From contig NZ_CAUCSQ010000004.1 in NCBI RefSeq assembly GCF_958445495.1, forward strand, positions 1 through 64,000: DNA of 64,000 bases, in the 5' to 3' direction. Position 1 is the stretch's first letter. Each line of letters starts with the position of its first letter. Positions 10,738 to 19,620 of this stretch are shown one piece after another. The translations under genes were made by a program, and so were the position numbers. The notes below the pieces were generated by a model. The model had not been told where the DNA came from. It searched no databases and saw nothing but the letters and a program-made list of their open reading frames with translations. This DNA is from an uncultured Bacteroides sp. Lineage in GTDB: Bacteria; Bacteroidota; Bacteroidia; Bacteroidales; Bacteroidaceae.

Positions 10738-10752
10738 CGTATGCTTTTAATC

Positions 10753-12288
10753 TTATTTATTACTTTCATTCGGTTTAATCTGCGAACCGGGAGCATCCAA
10801 TTCATGTTGCGGTATAGGCCATACAAATAAAGGATCGTCAGCTTCCACCTTCAGGCTGTTTCCGTTTGCCAGGGACTGGTCTTGCGGTTTGCGTTCGAAT
10901 CCTTTATGCCAACGCTTCAAGTCGTGCAGACGGAACCCTTCCATATATAGTTCCTTCACACGTTCGGCCTCGATGACATCCATCGCGTTAGAAGCATTTA
11001 AAAGGGTAGAACCTCCATAAGTGGAATAACGTGCCGTACGGAGAGTCGTAATATCTTTTCCGGCACGTCCGTAATCCGGCTGCTCTTTTTGCACATAAGC
11101 TTCAGCGCGTATCAGATATTGTTCCGACAAGCGCAAGACTTTCGGCATGGAAACGTGAAGAATACCCGCATCATAAAACGTATCGTTACCAAAATATTTT
11201 ATCAGTAAAGGCCATGAAAGATGGTGGCTATAACCGGTAGTATATAACTGGAAAAAAGTAGACGCACGCAAGTCATTATTATCATACGAATTGATAACCC
11301 AGGTTGCCGGTACGTAGTCAGGACGGACATTACTGTAATCATAATTAAAGAATATCTCTCCCAAACGTCCTCCGTAAGAGTTGACCGTGAATCCCACCTT
11401 CCAAATAACTTCGGTAGAAAGGTCCTTGCTCCACATATATTTATAATAACTTACACCGGATGAATATTCCTTGGTACAACTGGACAAAAGGAAGTAATCG
11501 CTGTCTATTACCTTACCGGAATACTTGATAGCCTCATCCCACTTTCTCATATAAAGGGCTACTCGTGCACGCAAAGCATAAACGGTATATTCGTTGAAAT
11601 AAGTAGCATTATTAAACAAGGCATTATCCCCGGAAGGAGTATAGTCTTTATCCAATGCCAGTAACTCTGCAGCCCGGTCGAGGTCTTCAAGGATAAACTG
11701 ATAAGAGTCTTTCAATGAAGCGCGTTTCATCTCTTCATTTCCCAAATAATGTCTGGTCAGGACAACCCCAAGTTGATTTTCTGCATCTTCATCGCTCTCA
11801 TAAGCCTTACAGAAAAGCTTTACCAATTCCGAATAAGCAAGCGCACGGGCCAGACAGGCTTCCCCGCGGCACTGGTCAATTGTCTCCAAATCTGCATCGT
11901 CTGTCGTATTTTTTATAACTCCGTCTACACGGTCAAGCAGAAAGTTACAACGGTTGATAACAATGTATAATCCGGCATAAACAGCCTCAATACTCGTATT
12001 GGTAGCCAGAATATTTTTCCATCGCCAATTATCCCCATATACATTCGTATTTCCATTTACCCCATACACAAAATCAGCCTGTAAGTCGGGTAGCAAGGTA
12101 AGTTTTCCGGAATATAAGGCACTATTTTTAAAAGCGTCATAAATACCCACTACTGCCAGATTCACATCATCTACCGTCCGGATAGCTTCATCGAAAGGAA
12201 TGGAGTCATCAGGCATCTTGTCGAGACAAGAAGCAGCGGAAAACACTACAACACTCAATAGGATGTATAATTTAAATTTCTTAATCAT
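10753..12288 (-). CDS. SusD/RagB-family nutrient-binding lipoprotein
   Basis: The 511-residue protein has a lipoprotein signal (VVFSAASC) and a SusD start (LDKMPDDSIPFDEAIRTVDDVNLAVVGIYDAFK). It has the helical TPR-like core with RGEACLARALAYSELVKLFC and the C-terminal signature region LIRAEAYVQ...DITTLRTARY...ERVKELYMEGFRLHDLKRW. SusD proteins are surface lids that bind the nutrient and hand it to the partner SusC channel. It directly follows susC with a 20-bp gap. No residues identify the ligand, but the protease in the cluster points to peptides rather than glycans. Confidence 0.96.
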   Translation of the reverse strand: MIKKFKLYILLSVVVFSAASCLDKMPDDSIPFDEAIRTVDDVNLAVVGIYDAFKNSALYSGKLTLLPDLQADFVYGVNGNTNVYGDNWRWKNILATNTSIEAVYAGLYIVINRCNFLLDRVDGVIKNTTDDADLETIDQCRGEACLARALAYSELVKLFCKAYESDEDAENQLGVVLTRHYLGNEEMKRASLKDSYQFILEDLDRAAELLALDKDYTPSGDNALFNNATYFNEYTVYALRARVALYMRKWDEAIKYSGKVIDSDYFLLSSCTKEYSSGVSYYKYMWSKDLSTEVIWKVGFTVNSYGGRLGEIFFNYDYSNVRPDYVPATWVINSYDNNDLRASTFFQLYTTGYSHHLSWPLLIKYFGNDTFYDAGILHVSMPKVLRLSEQYLIRAEAYVQKEQPDYGRAGKDITTLRTARYSTYGGSTLLNASNAMDVIEAERVKELYMEGFRLHDLKRWHKGFERKPQDQSLANGNSLKVEADDPLFVWPIPQHELDAPGSQIKPNESNK

Positions 12289-12308
12289 CTTTCTTTAATA
12301 TACTATAG

Positions 12309-15251
12309 TTAGAATGAAACTTCAATACCCAAAGTAAACTGACGTGAAGCCGGATACTGCGCCCGATAAACATTATTGGCAACTTCCGGGTCAAGTCCGG
12401 TGAAGCCAGTCCATGTCAGCAGATTCTGCCCTTGCAGGAAAACACGTGCAGATGTGAAGAAATTCGTTTTCCTTAACAACGGTTGCGGAAGCGAATAACC
12501 TAGCGTCAAATTCTTCAAACGGAGGAATGAAGTATTTTCAAGAAAACGGTCGTCAAGTTGCGCTACCACTCCATAGCGGGGAATATCCGTCATATCGCCC
12601 GGCTTTTTCCAACGATCATACAACAGGCGTTTAGACTGGTTATATGAACTATACAGACCGTTGCTTTCCTCGAAAAAGCGGTCATTATTCATCACATAAC
12701 GCCCCGCCATCCAAGTGAACTGCACCGATAACGAAAGTCCTTTCCACGAGAGGGCAGTCCCGAATCCGCCCGTCCACGGCGAATCATAAGTCTTGCCGGT
12801 CATAACCTTATCTCCTTCACGATATTCGGTAGTCAGTTCACCGTTTGCAGTGTACCATAAAGCATCTCCGTTGACAGGATTCACTCCGGCATAACGATTC
12901 AGGAAAAATTCATGTGTGGGATGTCCGACTACATATTTTAGTCCGGTAGTTGAATTTACATACTCCTCTATCCCATTGTAAAGTTCCAACAGTTTATTCT
13001 TATTATAAGAAACATTCGCACTCAAATTCCAGATAAAATCTTTCGTATGGATTACATCACCGTCAATCGCAATTTCCACACCCCGGTTCATCATAGCTCC
13101 AATATTCTCCCAACGGCTGGCTTCACCGGTCGCAGCATATGACATAGGAACAGACATCAGTATATTCGTTGTTTTCTTATGATAAAAATCAACGTTTACA
13201 TTCAAACGATTAAAGAATCCCAAACTTACACCGACATTGTTTGCCCAAGTCTGTTCCCAACCCAAGTCTTCATTTCCGCTCTGTAAGGGATAAAGACCGG
13301 CCTGGTCGTTATAATTGGCTTTTCCGGAAACAAGAGCAAGATGGTCATAATAAGGTATATCCGAATTGCCCGACGTACCGGTACTCAATTTAATCTGTGC
13401 ATGGGTCAACCATTTCACATCTTTGAGGAAAAGCTCGTTCTTGATATTCCACATAAAGCCCAATGACCAAAAAGCTCCCCAACGGTGGTCTTTACCGAAG
13501 CGGGAAGAAGCGTCCGTACGTACGGCGGCTTCAGCATAATACAGATCCTTAAAATTATATTCGCCACGAAAGAAAAACGACAAATAAGAGTAAGCATTCG
13601 TAGAATCAATCCATGAGGAGGCGCGTGTACCGGAGGTGACATTGGTTAACCTGTCATGATTCTGTCCCCTCGTCACCACCTGAAAACCGGTCGAACGATA
13701 GTCTATTCCCTCTTGTCCGAGTAGGAAATTAAAAGAATGGTCTTCATCCGGCGTCCAACGGTAATTTGCCGTAAGAGTTTCGGTCAGATTCAGGATATCC
13801 GACGAACTGCGTCCGGCACGACCGGATTTATTGTTAATGACATAACTCGGATAAGACCGCATAAAAGCCGTAGAATGTGCATAATCAGCACCAAACTGTG
13901 CACGGACCGTCAAATTCTTAATAGGGGTTACCTCCATAAAGACCGTAGACAACAACTTATATTTTTCATGGCTTACAGGATTATTTGCCATCCATTCAAT
14001 AGGATTCTGCCCTATCCCTGCCCAAGTTCCATCGTTTTCCGATGCCAAAGAGCCGTCTTGATTATAAGGGCTCCAATAAGGCAACATAAAACGCGAACCG
14101 GAAATAGGAGTATAAAGCGCCATTTCACCTTCTTCAGCCTGCTCGACTTCTTCATAAGCCATCATTGTGTTAGTACCTACTTTTAACCAATTACTCGCCT
14201 TAACTTCTGCATTAGCCCGGAAATTATAACGACGGAATGAAGAATTCTGGGCAATACCGTCCTGGTCATAAAATCCTCCCGAAACGTAATAGTTCAAACG
14301 GTCGGTGGCACGGTTGACAGATAGTTCGTAACTTTGCAAAGGAGCACGGTCATTAAAAACCTCATCCAGCCAATTGACGTCGGTGCGTGAAAGAAGATTA
14401 TAATCCTGCCCCGCATCCAAACCGATTTCTTTTTCAAACTGAATACGTTCCGGAGTGTTCATCATCATCCAGTTATCCTCCGATGCCAACTGCGAAAAGC
14501 CCCACTGCGCACGCATAGTCACCTTTGCCTTGTCTAACGCCAATCCGCGTTTGGAAGTTATCACAACCACTCCGTTTGCCGCACGGGCTCCATAAATAGA
14601 AGTGGAAGAAGCATCCTTCAATACAGATATGGATTCTATATCCCCCGGACTGATTGTATTAAAATCGGCACTGGAAATAGGCACGCCGTCTAAAATAAAT
14701 AACGGGGAAGTACCCGAATTGATAGAATTAGTGCCCCGAATCTGGAAAACCGCCGATTTACTGGGTTCCCCCGAATTGGAGATTACTGTCAACCCCGGCG
14801 TTTGTCCCTGCAAGGATTGGTCGAACCCGGCCGCAGGCACATTTTCCATTTTTTCGGCCCTCACGGTAGATACGGCTCCGGCAATCGTTCCTTTTTTCCG
14901 GGTTCCATAGGCTACCACTACAACTTCGTCTATCAATGCAGCATCCGAAACCAGGCGGATATCCAGCGTACCGGTTCGGGCGTTAACTGCATGTTGTTGA
15001 GATTGCATACCGACATAAGAGAACAGCAAAACCGTATTTGCCGTACCTTTAATCTCAAGAGTGTAATTACCATTAACATCGGAAATTACACCATTCGTCG
15101 TACCCTTCTCCAATACAGACACCCCAATCATCGGCTCATTGTCTTCAGCCGAAACGATGTGTCCCGTTACCTTATATCCTCCCTGTGCAAAAAGCACGAA
15201 AGGGATATTCAGCAGAGTAAAGAGTACAAACAAGAGAATTGATTTTCTCAT
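12309..15251 (-). CDS. SusC/RagA-family TonB-linked outer-membrane transporter
   Basis: The 980-residue protein has an N-terminal signal peptide ending near FAQGG and a carboxypeptidase-regulatory-like domain (about residues 25-105, GYKVTGHIVSAEDNEPMIGVSV). A TonB-box-like stretch DEVVVVAYGTRKKG follows, then the plug (about 115-230, with PLFILDGVPI and YGARAANGVVVITSK), and a 22-strand barrel ending in an aromatic-rich C-terminus (FTLGIEVSF). It imports large nutrients across the outer membrane using TonB energy. It is the first gene of an eight-gene minus-strand cluster. No regulator (hybrid two-component system, ECF sigma/anti-sigma or SusR) lies next to it in this window. Confidence 0.97.
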   Translation of the reverse strand: MRKSILLFVLFTLLNIPFVLFAQGGYKVTGHIVSAEDNEPMIGVSVLEKGTTNGVISDVNGNYTLEIKGTANTVLLFSYVGMQSQQHAVNARTGTLDIRLVSDAALIDEVVVVAYGTRKKGTIAGAVSTVRAEKMENVPAAGFDQSLQGQTPGLTVISNSGEPSKSAVFQIRGTNSINSGTSPLFILDGVPISSADFNTISPGDIESISVLKDASSTSIYGARAANGVVVITSKRGLALDKAKVTMRAQWGFSQLASEDNWMMMNTPERIQFEKEIGLDAGQDYNLLSRTDVNWLDEVFNDRAPLQSYELSVNRATDRLNYYVSGGFYDQDGIAQNSSFRRYNFRANAEVKASNWLKVGTNTMMAYEEVEQAEEGEMALYTPISGSRFMLPYWSPYNQDGSLASENDGTWAGIGQNPIEWMANNPVSHEKYKLLSTVFMEVTPIKNLTVRAQFGADYAHSTAFMRSYPSYVINNKSGRAGRSSSDILNLTETLTANYRWTPDEDHSFNFLLGQEGIDYRSTGFQVVTRGQNHDRLTNVTSGTRASSWIDSTNAYSYLSFFFRGEYNFKDLYYAEAAVRTDASSRFGKDHRWGAFWSLGFMWNIKNELFLKDVKWLTHAQIKLSTGTSGNSDIPYYDHLALVSGKANYNDQAGLYPLQSGNEDLGWEQTWANNVGVSLGFFNRLNVNVDFYHKKTTNILMSVPMSYAATGEASRWENIGAMMNRGVEIAIDGDVIHTKDFIWNLSANVSYNKNKLLELYNGIEEYVNSTTGLKYVVGHPTHEFFLNRYAGVNPVNGDALWYTANGELTTEYREGDKVMTGKTYDSPWTGGFGTALSWKGLSLSVQFTWMAGRYVMNNDRFFEESNGLYSSYNQSKRLLYDRWKKPGDMTDIPRYGVVAQLDDRFLENTSFLRLKNLTLGYSLPQPLLRKTNFFTSARVFLQGQNLLTWTGFTGLDPEVANNVYRAQYPASRQFTLGIEVSF

Positions 15252-15576
15252 CTTTGATACTTGAATTTAAATTAATGAAATTGATTTATTATACAGATTT
15301 AATCCACTCTAATCAGGAGGATATCATAAAGTAAGGGTATAACATTCCCTTTAGGACAATAATAAATGCAATTTCATTATCGGCCTGCAAGACATTAATA
15401 ATCTTACTATATAAGACAGGAGGAATTAACTTGGTTCGTTCTTTATATTACGCCAAATATTCAAATAAATTTCTTCTGTAGCAACAATACAAATAAAATG
15501 TGTGTCCATCTCTCTTAAGTTATAAAGTACAATATCGTTTGTCCGGTGTTATTTGTCGATATTCTTAATTTGGATA

Positions 15577-15584
15577 CAAATATA
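15577..15584 (-). promoter_or_regulatory. Candidate -7 element for susC
   Basis: The minus strand reads TATATTTG, matching the Bacteroides TAnnTTTG element. A CAAA on the plus strand (TTTG on the minus strand) lies 24 bp further upstream, a wider gap than the usual 19-21, so the match is imperfect. Confidence 0.35.
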
Positions 15585-15838
15585 AATATTATAGTTAAAT
15601 AATGAAAACAAAATGTCCCATTTTTTATACCAAATTTCTATGATTGTCTTTTTTATCTTAAAATCCTTGAATATCATTCAATAAAGTGTAGGAAATCCTC
15701 TAAAAGTATTCTCTATTCAAGCTACAGCTTACTTTTTGACATATCATTGACTATTCAAGAAAACGATAACAAGAATTATGAAAAATGTCTCTCAAAGAGG
15801 ATTCAGCACGGAAAGGGGGAAAATTCAAAACTATTTCC

Positions 15839-15846
15839 TACTTTTG
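15839..15846 (+). promoter_or_regulatory. nadE -7 promoter element
   Basis: TACTTTTG fits the Bacteroides TAnnTTTG element and lies 31 bp before the nadE ATG. No clear TTTG -33 box is present at the usual distance. Confidence 0.6.
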
Positions 15847-15877
15847 TACCTATTATATATAAATAATTAAGTGTAAG

Positions 15878-17803
15878 ATGAACTACGGATTCGTAAAAGT
15901 AGCGGCGGCCGTACCACATATAAAGGTGGCGGACTGCAAATACAATGCTGAGAAAATAGAAAGTCTGATTGTAATAGCCGAAGGCAAAGGAGTGCAATTC
16001 ATTGTCTTTCCGGAAATGAGCGTTACCGGATATACGTGCGGAGATTTATTCGGCCAACAGCTATTGTTGGAAGAGGCAGAAATGGGATTGATGCAGATTT
16101 TAAACAATACCCGCCAATTGGATATCATTTCTATTGTCGGTATGCCCGTAGTTGCCGGTTCAACGGTTATCAATGCCGCCGTAGTCATTCAAAAAGGCAA
16201 AATACTGGGAGTGACAGCAAAAACATATCTCCCGAATTACAAGGAATTCTACGAACAGCGATGGTTCACTTCCGCTCTTCAACTGACGACAGATCATGTG
16301 CGGTTATGCGGGCAGATTGTCCCCGTAGGCGCCAATTTGCTTTTCGAGACAGCAGATACTACTTTCGGAATTGAGATTTGCGAAGACCTTTGGGCCGCCA
16401 TTCCTCCCAGTTCTTCACTGGCACTGCAAGGAGCGGAAATCCTGTTCAACATGTCTGCTGATAATGAAGGTATCGGGAAGCATAACTACCTCTGTTCTCT
16501 TATCAGCCAGCAATCTGCGCGTTGCATCGCAGGATATGTATTCTCGTCCTGTGGTTTTGGAGAATCCACTACGGATGTGGTCTTTGCAGGCAACGGATTA
16601 ATCTATGAAAACGGCAGCCTTCTCGCACGCAGCGAACGTTTCAGCATGGAAGAACAACTTATCGTCAGCGAGATTGATGTGGAACGGATACGTGCAGAAC
16701 GCAGAATAAATACTACTTTTGCCGCTAACCGGGCGAACCTCAATCATCAAAAGGTTATTCCCATCGCCACGGAATTCGTAAACAGCAAAGCGCTTGCCTT
16801 AACCAGAAGTTTCAACCCGCATCCGTTTGTTCCGCAAGGTAACCGGCTGAACGAACATTGCGAAGATATATTCTCCATCCAAGTGGCGGGTTTGGCACAA
16901 CGCCTTGTCCATACGGGAGCGAAAACTGCCGTAATCGGTATCTCCGGTGGGTTGGATTCAACATTGGCATTACTTGTCTGCGTAAAGACTTTCGACAAAT
17001 TAGGATTGTCACGAAAAGGAATTCTCGGAGTCACTATGCCGGGCTTCGGCACAACCGACCGCACTTACCACAATGCTGTCAGCCTGATGAAATCATTGGG
17101 GATATCCATTCGCGAGATTAGCATAAAAGAAGCTTGTATCCAACACTTTAAAGATATAAACCATGACATAAACGTACATGACGTCACGTATGAGAATTCC
17201 CAGGCACGGGAACGTACGCAAATCCTGATGGACGTAGCCAATCAAACTTGGGGAATGGTTGTCGGTACAGGAGATTTGTCGGAACTTGCATTAGGATGGG
17301 CAACCTACAATGGCGACCATATGTCAATGTATGGCGTAAATGCGAGTGTTCCCAAAACATTGGTAAAATACCTGGTGCAATGGGTAGCCGAAAACGACAT
17401 GGACGAAGCTTCCAAGGCTACACTGCTTGACATTATAGACACCCCTATCAGCCCGGAATTGATTCCGGCAAATGAAAACGGGGAAATCAAACAGAAGACG
17501 GAAGATTTGGTGGGTCCCTATGAATTGCATGATTTTTTCCTTTATTACTTCTTGCGGTTCGGTTTCCGTCCTTCCAAGATATTTTATCTGGCAAACATGG
17601 CATTCAAAGACATTTATGATGAAGAAACTGTCAAAAAATGGCTTTCTACTTTCTTCCGGCGTTTTTTCAATCAGCAGTTCAAACGTTCCTGCTTACCCGA
17701 CGGTCCTAAAGTAGGCAGCGTCTCCATTAGTCCAAGAGGTGACTGGCGGATGCCCAGCGATGCAAGTTCAGCTATATGGCTCAAAGAAATAGAGGACTTA
17801 TAA
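15878..17803 (+). CDS. nadE: Glutamine-dependent NAD+ synthetase
   Basis: The 641-residue, two-domain enzyme makes NAD+ from deamido-NAD+, ATP and glutamine in the cytoplasm, the last step of NAD biosynthesis. The N-terminal nitrilase-type glutaminase domain (about 1-280) shows the Glu-Lys-Cys triad: Glu46 in VFPEMSVTGY, Lys115 in KTYLPNY and Cys168 in EICEDLW. The C-terminal synthetase domain carries the ATP pyrophosphatase P-loop SGGLDST at about residue 355, then GTGDLSELALGW. The length fits the glutamine-using form. It is transcribed alone on the plus strand, converging with the histidine operon. The downstream gap carries a long imperfect inverted repeat that could end transcription from both sides. 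Confidence 0.97.
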   Translation: MNYGFVKVAAAVPHIKVADCKYNAEKIESLIVIAEGKGVQFIVFPEMSVTGYTCGDLFGQQLLLEEAEMGLMQILNNTRQLDIISIVGMPVVAGSTVINAAVVIQKGKILGVTAKTYLPNYKEFYEQRWFTSALQLTTDHVRLCGQIVPVGANLLFETADTTFGIEICEDLWAAIPPSSSLALQGAEILFNMSADNEGIGKHNYLCSLISQQSARCIAGYVFSSCGFGESTTDVVFAGNGLIYENGSLLARSERFSMEEQLIVSEIDVERIRAERRINTTFAANRANLNHQKVIPIATEFVNSKALALTRSFNPHPFVPQGNRLNEHCEDIFSIQVAGLAQRLVHTGAKTAVIGISGGLDSTLALLVCVKTFDKLGLSRKGILGVTMPGFGTTDRTYHNAVSLMKSLGISIREISIKEACIQHFKDINHDINVHDVTYENSQARERTQILMDVANQTWGMVVGTGDLSELALGWATYNGDHMSMYGVNASVPKTLVKYLVQWVAENDMDEASKATLLDIIDTPISPELIPANENGEIKQKTEDLVGPYELHDFFLYYFLRFGFRPSKIFYLANMAFKDIYDEETVKKWLSTFFRRFFNQQFKRSCLPDGPKVGSVSISPRGDWRMPSDASSAIWLKEIEDL

Positions 17804-17828
17804 AATATTCCATTAATAACAGACAGTA

Positions 17829-17902
17829 TGCCACTGCCTTGTCACAACCATGCCATCGATAAGGCACAATTGTGACAAAGCGGTGGCACAACTGTGACAA
17901 GG
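17829..17902. repeat. Clustered TGTCACA/TGCCA palindromes, convergent gap
   Basis: Outer arms CCTTGTCACAACCATGCCA (17837-17855) and TGGCACAACTGTGACAAGG (17884-17902) are complementary at 15 of 19 positions. Between them lies another self-complementary word, CACAATTGTG. The repeat fills the gap between nadE and the phosphatase gene and ends exactly at the phosphatase stop codon. A similar array with different words is found at 40854-41182. It could act as a bidirectional terminator, although no U-run follows. Confidence 0.75.
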
Positions 17903-18466
17903 TTACGGCTCTTCGTCCGCCATCACTTTCTTCCGGACTTGCTCTATATCCGCCTCTTTAATCTTCCGGATAAGATTCCTGTAAATACGATGGAATCCAA
18001 AACCTCCTTCAGTCATTTCACGGATTGCATCTTCCTTCGAAACGTTTTGAAATACAATGCGGTAAAACGCACATACGGCTCCCGTACGGTCCGAACCATG
18101 ATGACAATGAATGACAATAGGCGTCTTGCGGTTCTTTATGATACGCAGGGCTCTTATCAACTGTTCTTCATTCACCGAATGCGCTTTCATTTTTACACGA
18201 TGCAGTTTCACATTTGTCCCTGCCGCTTCATCGTCATCGCTATGCCTATTACGAAGATTGAGGACTTCTCCGATTCCGTATTCTTCCAAAGCCTTAAAAG
18301 CCGCATGTGACGGTTGTTCGGAACGATACACACCCGAATCAATTTTATACAGATTGTTCAACTCACCGCCGGGAAGGATAATCTTTTCCGCTTTTACACC
18401 TTGGGCAAAAACAGAAAACGAAAAGATTATCCCTAAAAACAGACTTAACAGGATTTGTTTCCGCAT
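17903..18466 (-). CDS. Secreted Cys-X5-Arg protein/phosphoinositide-type phosphatase
   Basis: This 187-residue protein is read from ATG at 18466, because MRKQILLSLFLGIIFSFSVFA is a clean signal peptide. A longer reading from a TTG codon at 18493 would bury it. The active-site loop HCHHGSDRTG gives Cys121 and Arg127 of the CX5R tyrosine or dual-specificity phosphatase fold. YRSEQPSHAAFKALEEYGIGEVLNLR before it matches the DSP/PTP-like family. It should act in the periplasm or be anchored or secreted. The gene begins 24 bp after hisB in the same direction, so it is probably transcribed with the histidine operon. No substrate can be named, and a link to histidine metabolism is not supported by sequence. 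Confidence 0.85.
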   Translation of the reverse strand: MRKQILLSLFLGIIFSFSVFAQGVKAEKIILPGGELNNLYKIDSGVYRSEQPSHAAFKALEEYGIGEVLNLRNRHSDDDEAAGTNVKLHRVKMKAHSVNEEQLIRALRIIKNRKTPIVIHCHHGSDRTGAVCAFYRIVFQNVSKEDAIREMTEGGFGFHRIYRNLIRKIKEADIEQVRKKVMADEEP

Positions 18467-18489
18467 AAACCTATACCATTGTTTAGCAA

Positions 18490-19614
18490 TCAAAGAATCC
18501 CTTTACTGGAAGGAAGCTCAAAATGATAAATATCCCTTTTGACCGCCATCTTCAAAGCACGTGCCAAAGCTTTAAAGATTCCTTCTATTTTATGATGTTC
18601 ATTCTGCCCTTTCGCCTTGATATTCAGATTCATTTTCGCCGAATCACTCAATGACTTGAAGAAATGAAGGAACATTTCAGTAGGCATCTCCCCGATTTTC
18701 TCTCTTTTAAATTCCGCATCCCACACCAGCCAGGGACGTCCTCCGAAATCCAGACAAACCTGACAAAGGCAGTCGTCCATAGGTAAAGCATAACCATAAC
18801 GCTCAATGCCCCGTTTATTTCCCAATGCCTGATAAATACATTCTCCCAAAGCAATGGCGGTATCCTCAATAGTATGATGCTCATCGACCTCCAAGTCTCC
18901 CTTTACATGAATCACCAAATCCATACCGGAATGTTTGCCGATTTGTTCGAGCATGTGGTCGAAAAAACCGAGACCGGTGGAAATATCGCAAGCACCGTTT
19001 CCGTCCAAATTCAAAACCACGTGAATATCGGTCTCTTTTGTTGTACGGCGAACTTCCGCTTTCCGTTCACCGGCAAAAAGGAATTCAGCGATTTGGTCCC
19101 AGTCGGTGGTTGCAAGCGCACAAACACCCTCCAGCCCCTTTTCCTTTAGACTTTCAGATGAATCCTGCAAATAAATCGCACGACACCCCAGATTCCGGGC
19201 AAGTTCCACATCCGTAGGACGGTCACCAATCACAAAACTCCCGGCAAGGTCATAATCCGGATTATCGATATATTTCGCCAACATTCCGGTACGCGGCTTG
19301 CGAGTCGGCGCATTTTCTTCGGGAAAACTACGGTCTATCAGTATATCGTCAAAAACAATCCCCTCTCCCGCCAATGTCTTCAACATCAGATTATGGGCAG
19401 GCCAGAACGTTTCTTCCGGGAAAGACGAAGTTCCTAAGCCGTCCTGGTTCGTAACCATGACAAACTCAAAATCAAGCTTGCTACGGATAAAACTCAAATT
19501 ACGGAACACCTTCGGATAAAATTCCAATTTCTCCAAAGAATCCAACTGATAATCGACGGGCGGTTCAATTACCAATGTCCCGTCTCTGTCAATAAACAAA
19601 ACTTTCTTTTTCAT
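18490..19614 (-). CDS. hisB: Bifunctional histidinol-phosphatase / imidazoleglycerol-phosphate dehydratase
   Basis: The 374-residue fusion catalyses two histidine steps: dehydration of imidazoleglycerol phosphate and dephosphorylation of histidinol phosphate. The N-terminal HAD phosphatase (about 1-165) has the nucleophile motif FIDRDGTL and the downstream VIGDRPTDVELA motif. The C-terminal dehydratase (about 180-374) has the metal-binding GLGFFDHMLEQIGKHSG, DEHHTIEDTAI and GQNEHHKIEGIFKAL motifs. In the HAD domain, the loop that carries the Cys/His zinc ligands in enterobacterial HisB reads IDRSFPEENAPTRKP here, so that zinc site is absent. It sits 6 bp after hisC in the his operon. Confidence 0.97.
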   Translation of the reverse strand: MKKKVLFIDRDGTLVIEPPVDYQLDSLEKLEFYPKVFRNLSFIRSKLDFEFVMVTNQDGLGTSSFPEETFWPAHNLMLKTLAGEGIVFDDILIDRSFPEENAPTRKPRTGMLAKYIDNPDYDLAGSFVIGDRPTDVELARNLGCRAIYLQDSSESLKEKGLEGVCALATTDWDQIAEFLFAGERKAEVRRTTKETDIHVVLNLDGNGACDISTGLGFFDHMLEQIGKHSGMDLVIHVKGDLEVDEHHTIEDTAIALGECIYQALGNKRGIERYGYALPMDDCLCQVCLDFGGRPWLVWDAEFKREKIGEMPTEMFLHFFKSLSDSAKMNLNIKAKGQNEHHKIEGIFKALARALKMAVKRDIYHFELPSSKGIL

Positions 19615-19620
19615 ACATGC

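Larger units (their letters stand above)
15252..15877. other. Divergent intergenic region between susC and nadE
   Basis: This is about 625 bp of AT-rich DNA with no credible gene. It separates the minus-strand susC from the plus-strand nadE. It holds a candidate susC promoter element near 15577-15584 and the nadE -7 element at 15839-15846. If the first is right, susC mRNA has a leader of roughly 320 nt, long enough to carry post-transcriptional control. No clear terminator or riboswitch fold was recognised. Confidence 0.6.

Noticed and set aside
18467..18493. TTG start for the phosphatase
   Set aside because: It would place nine residues before a clean signal peptide. The ATG at 18466 fits better.
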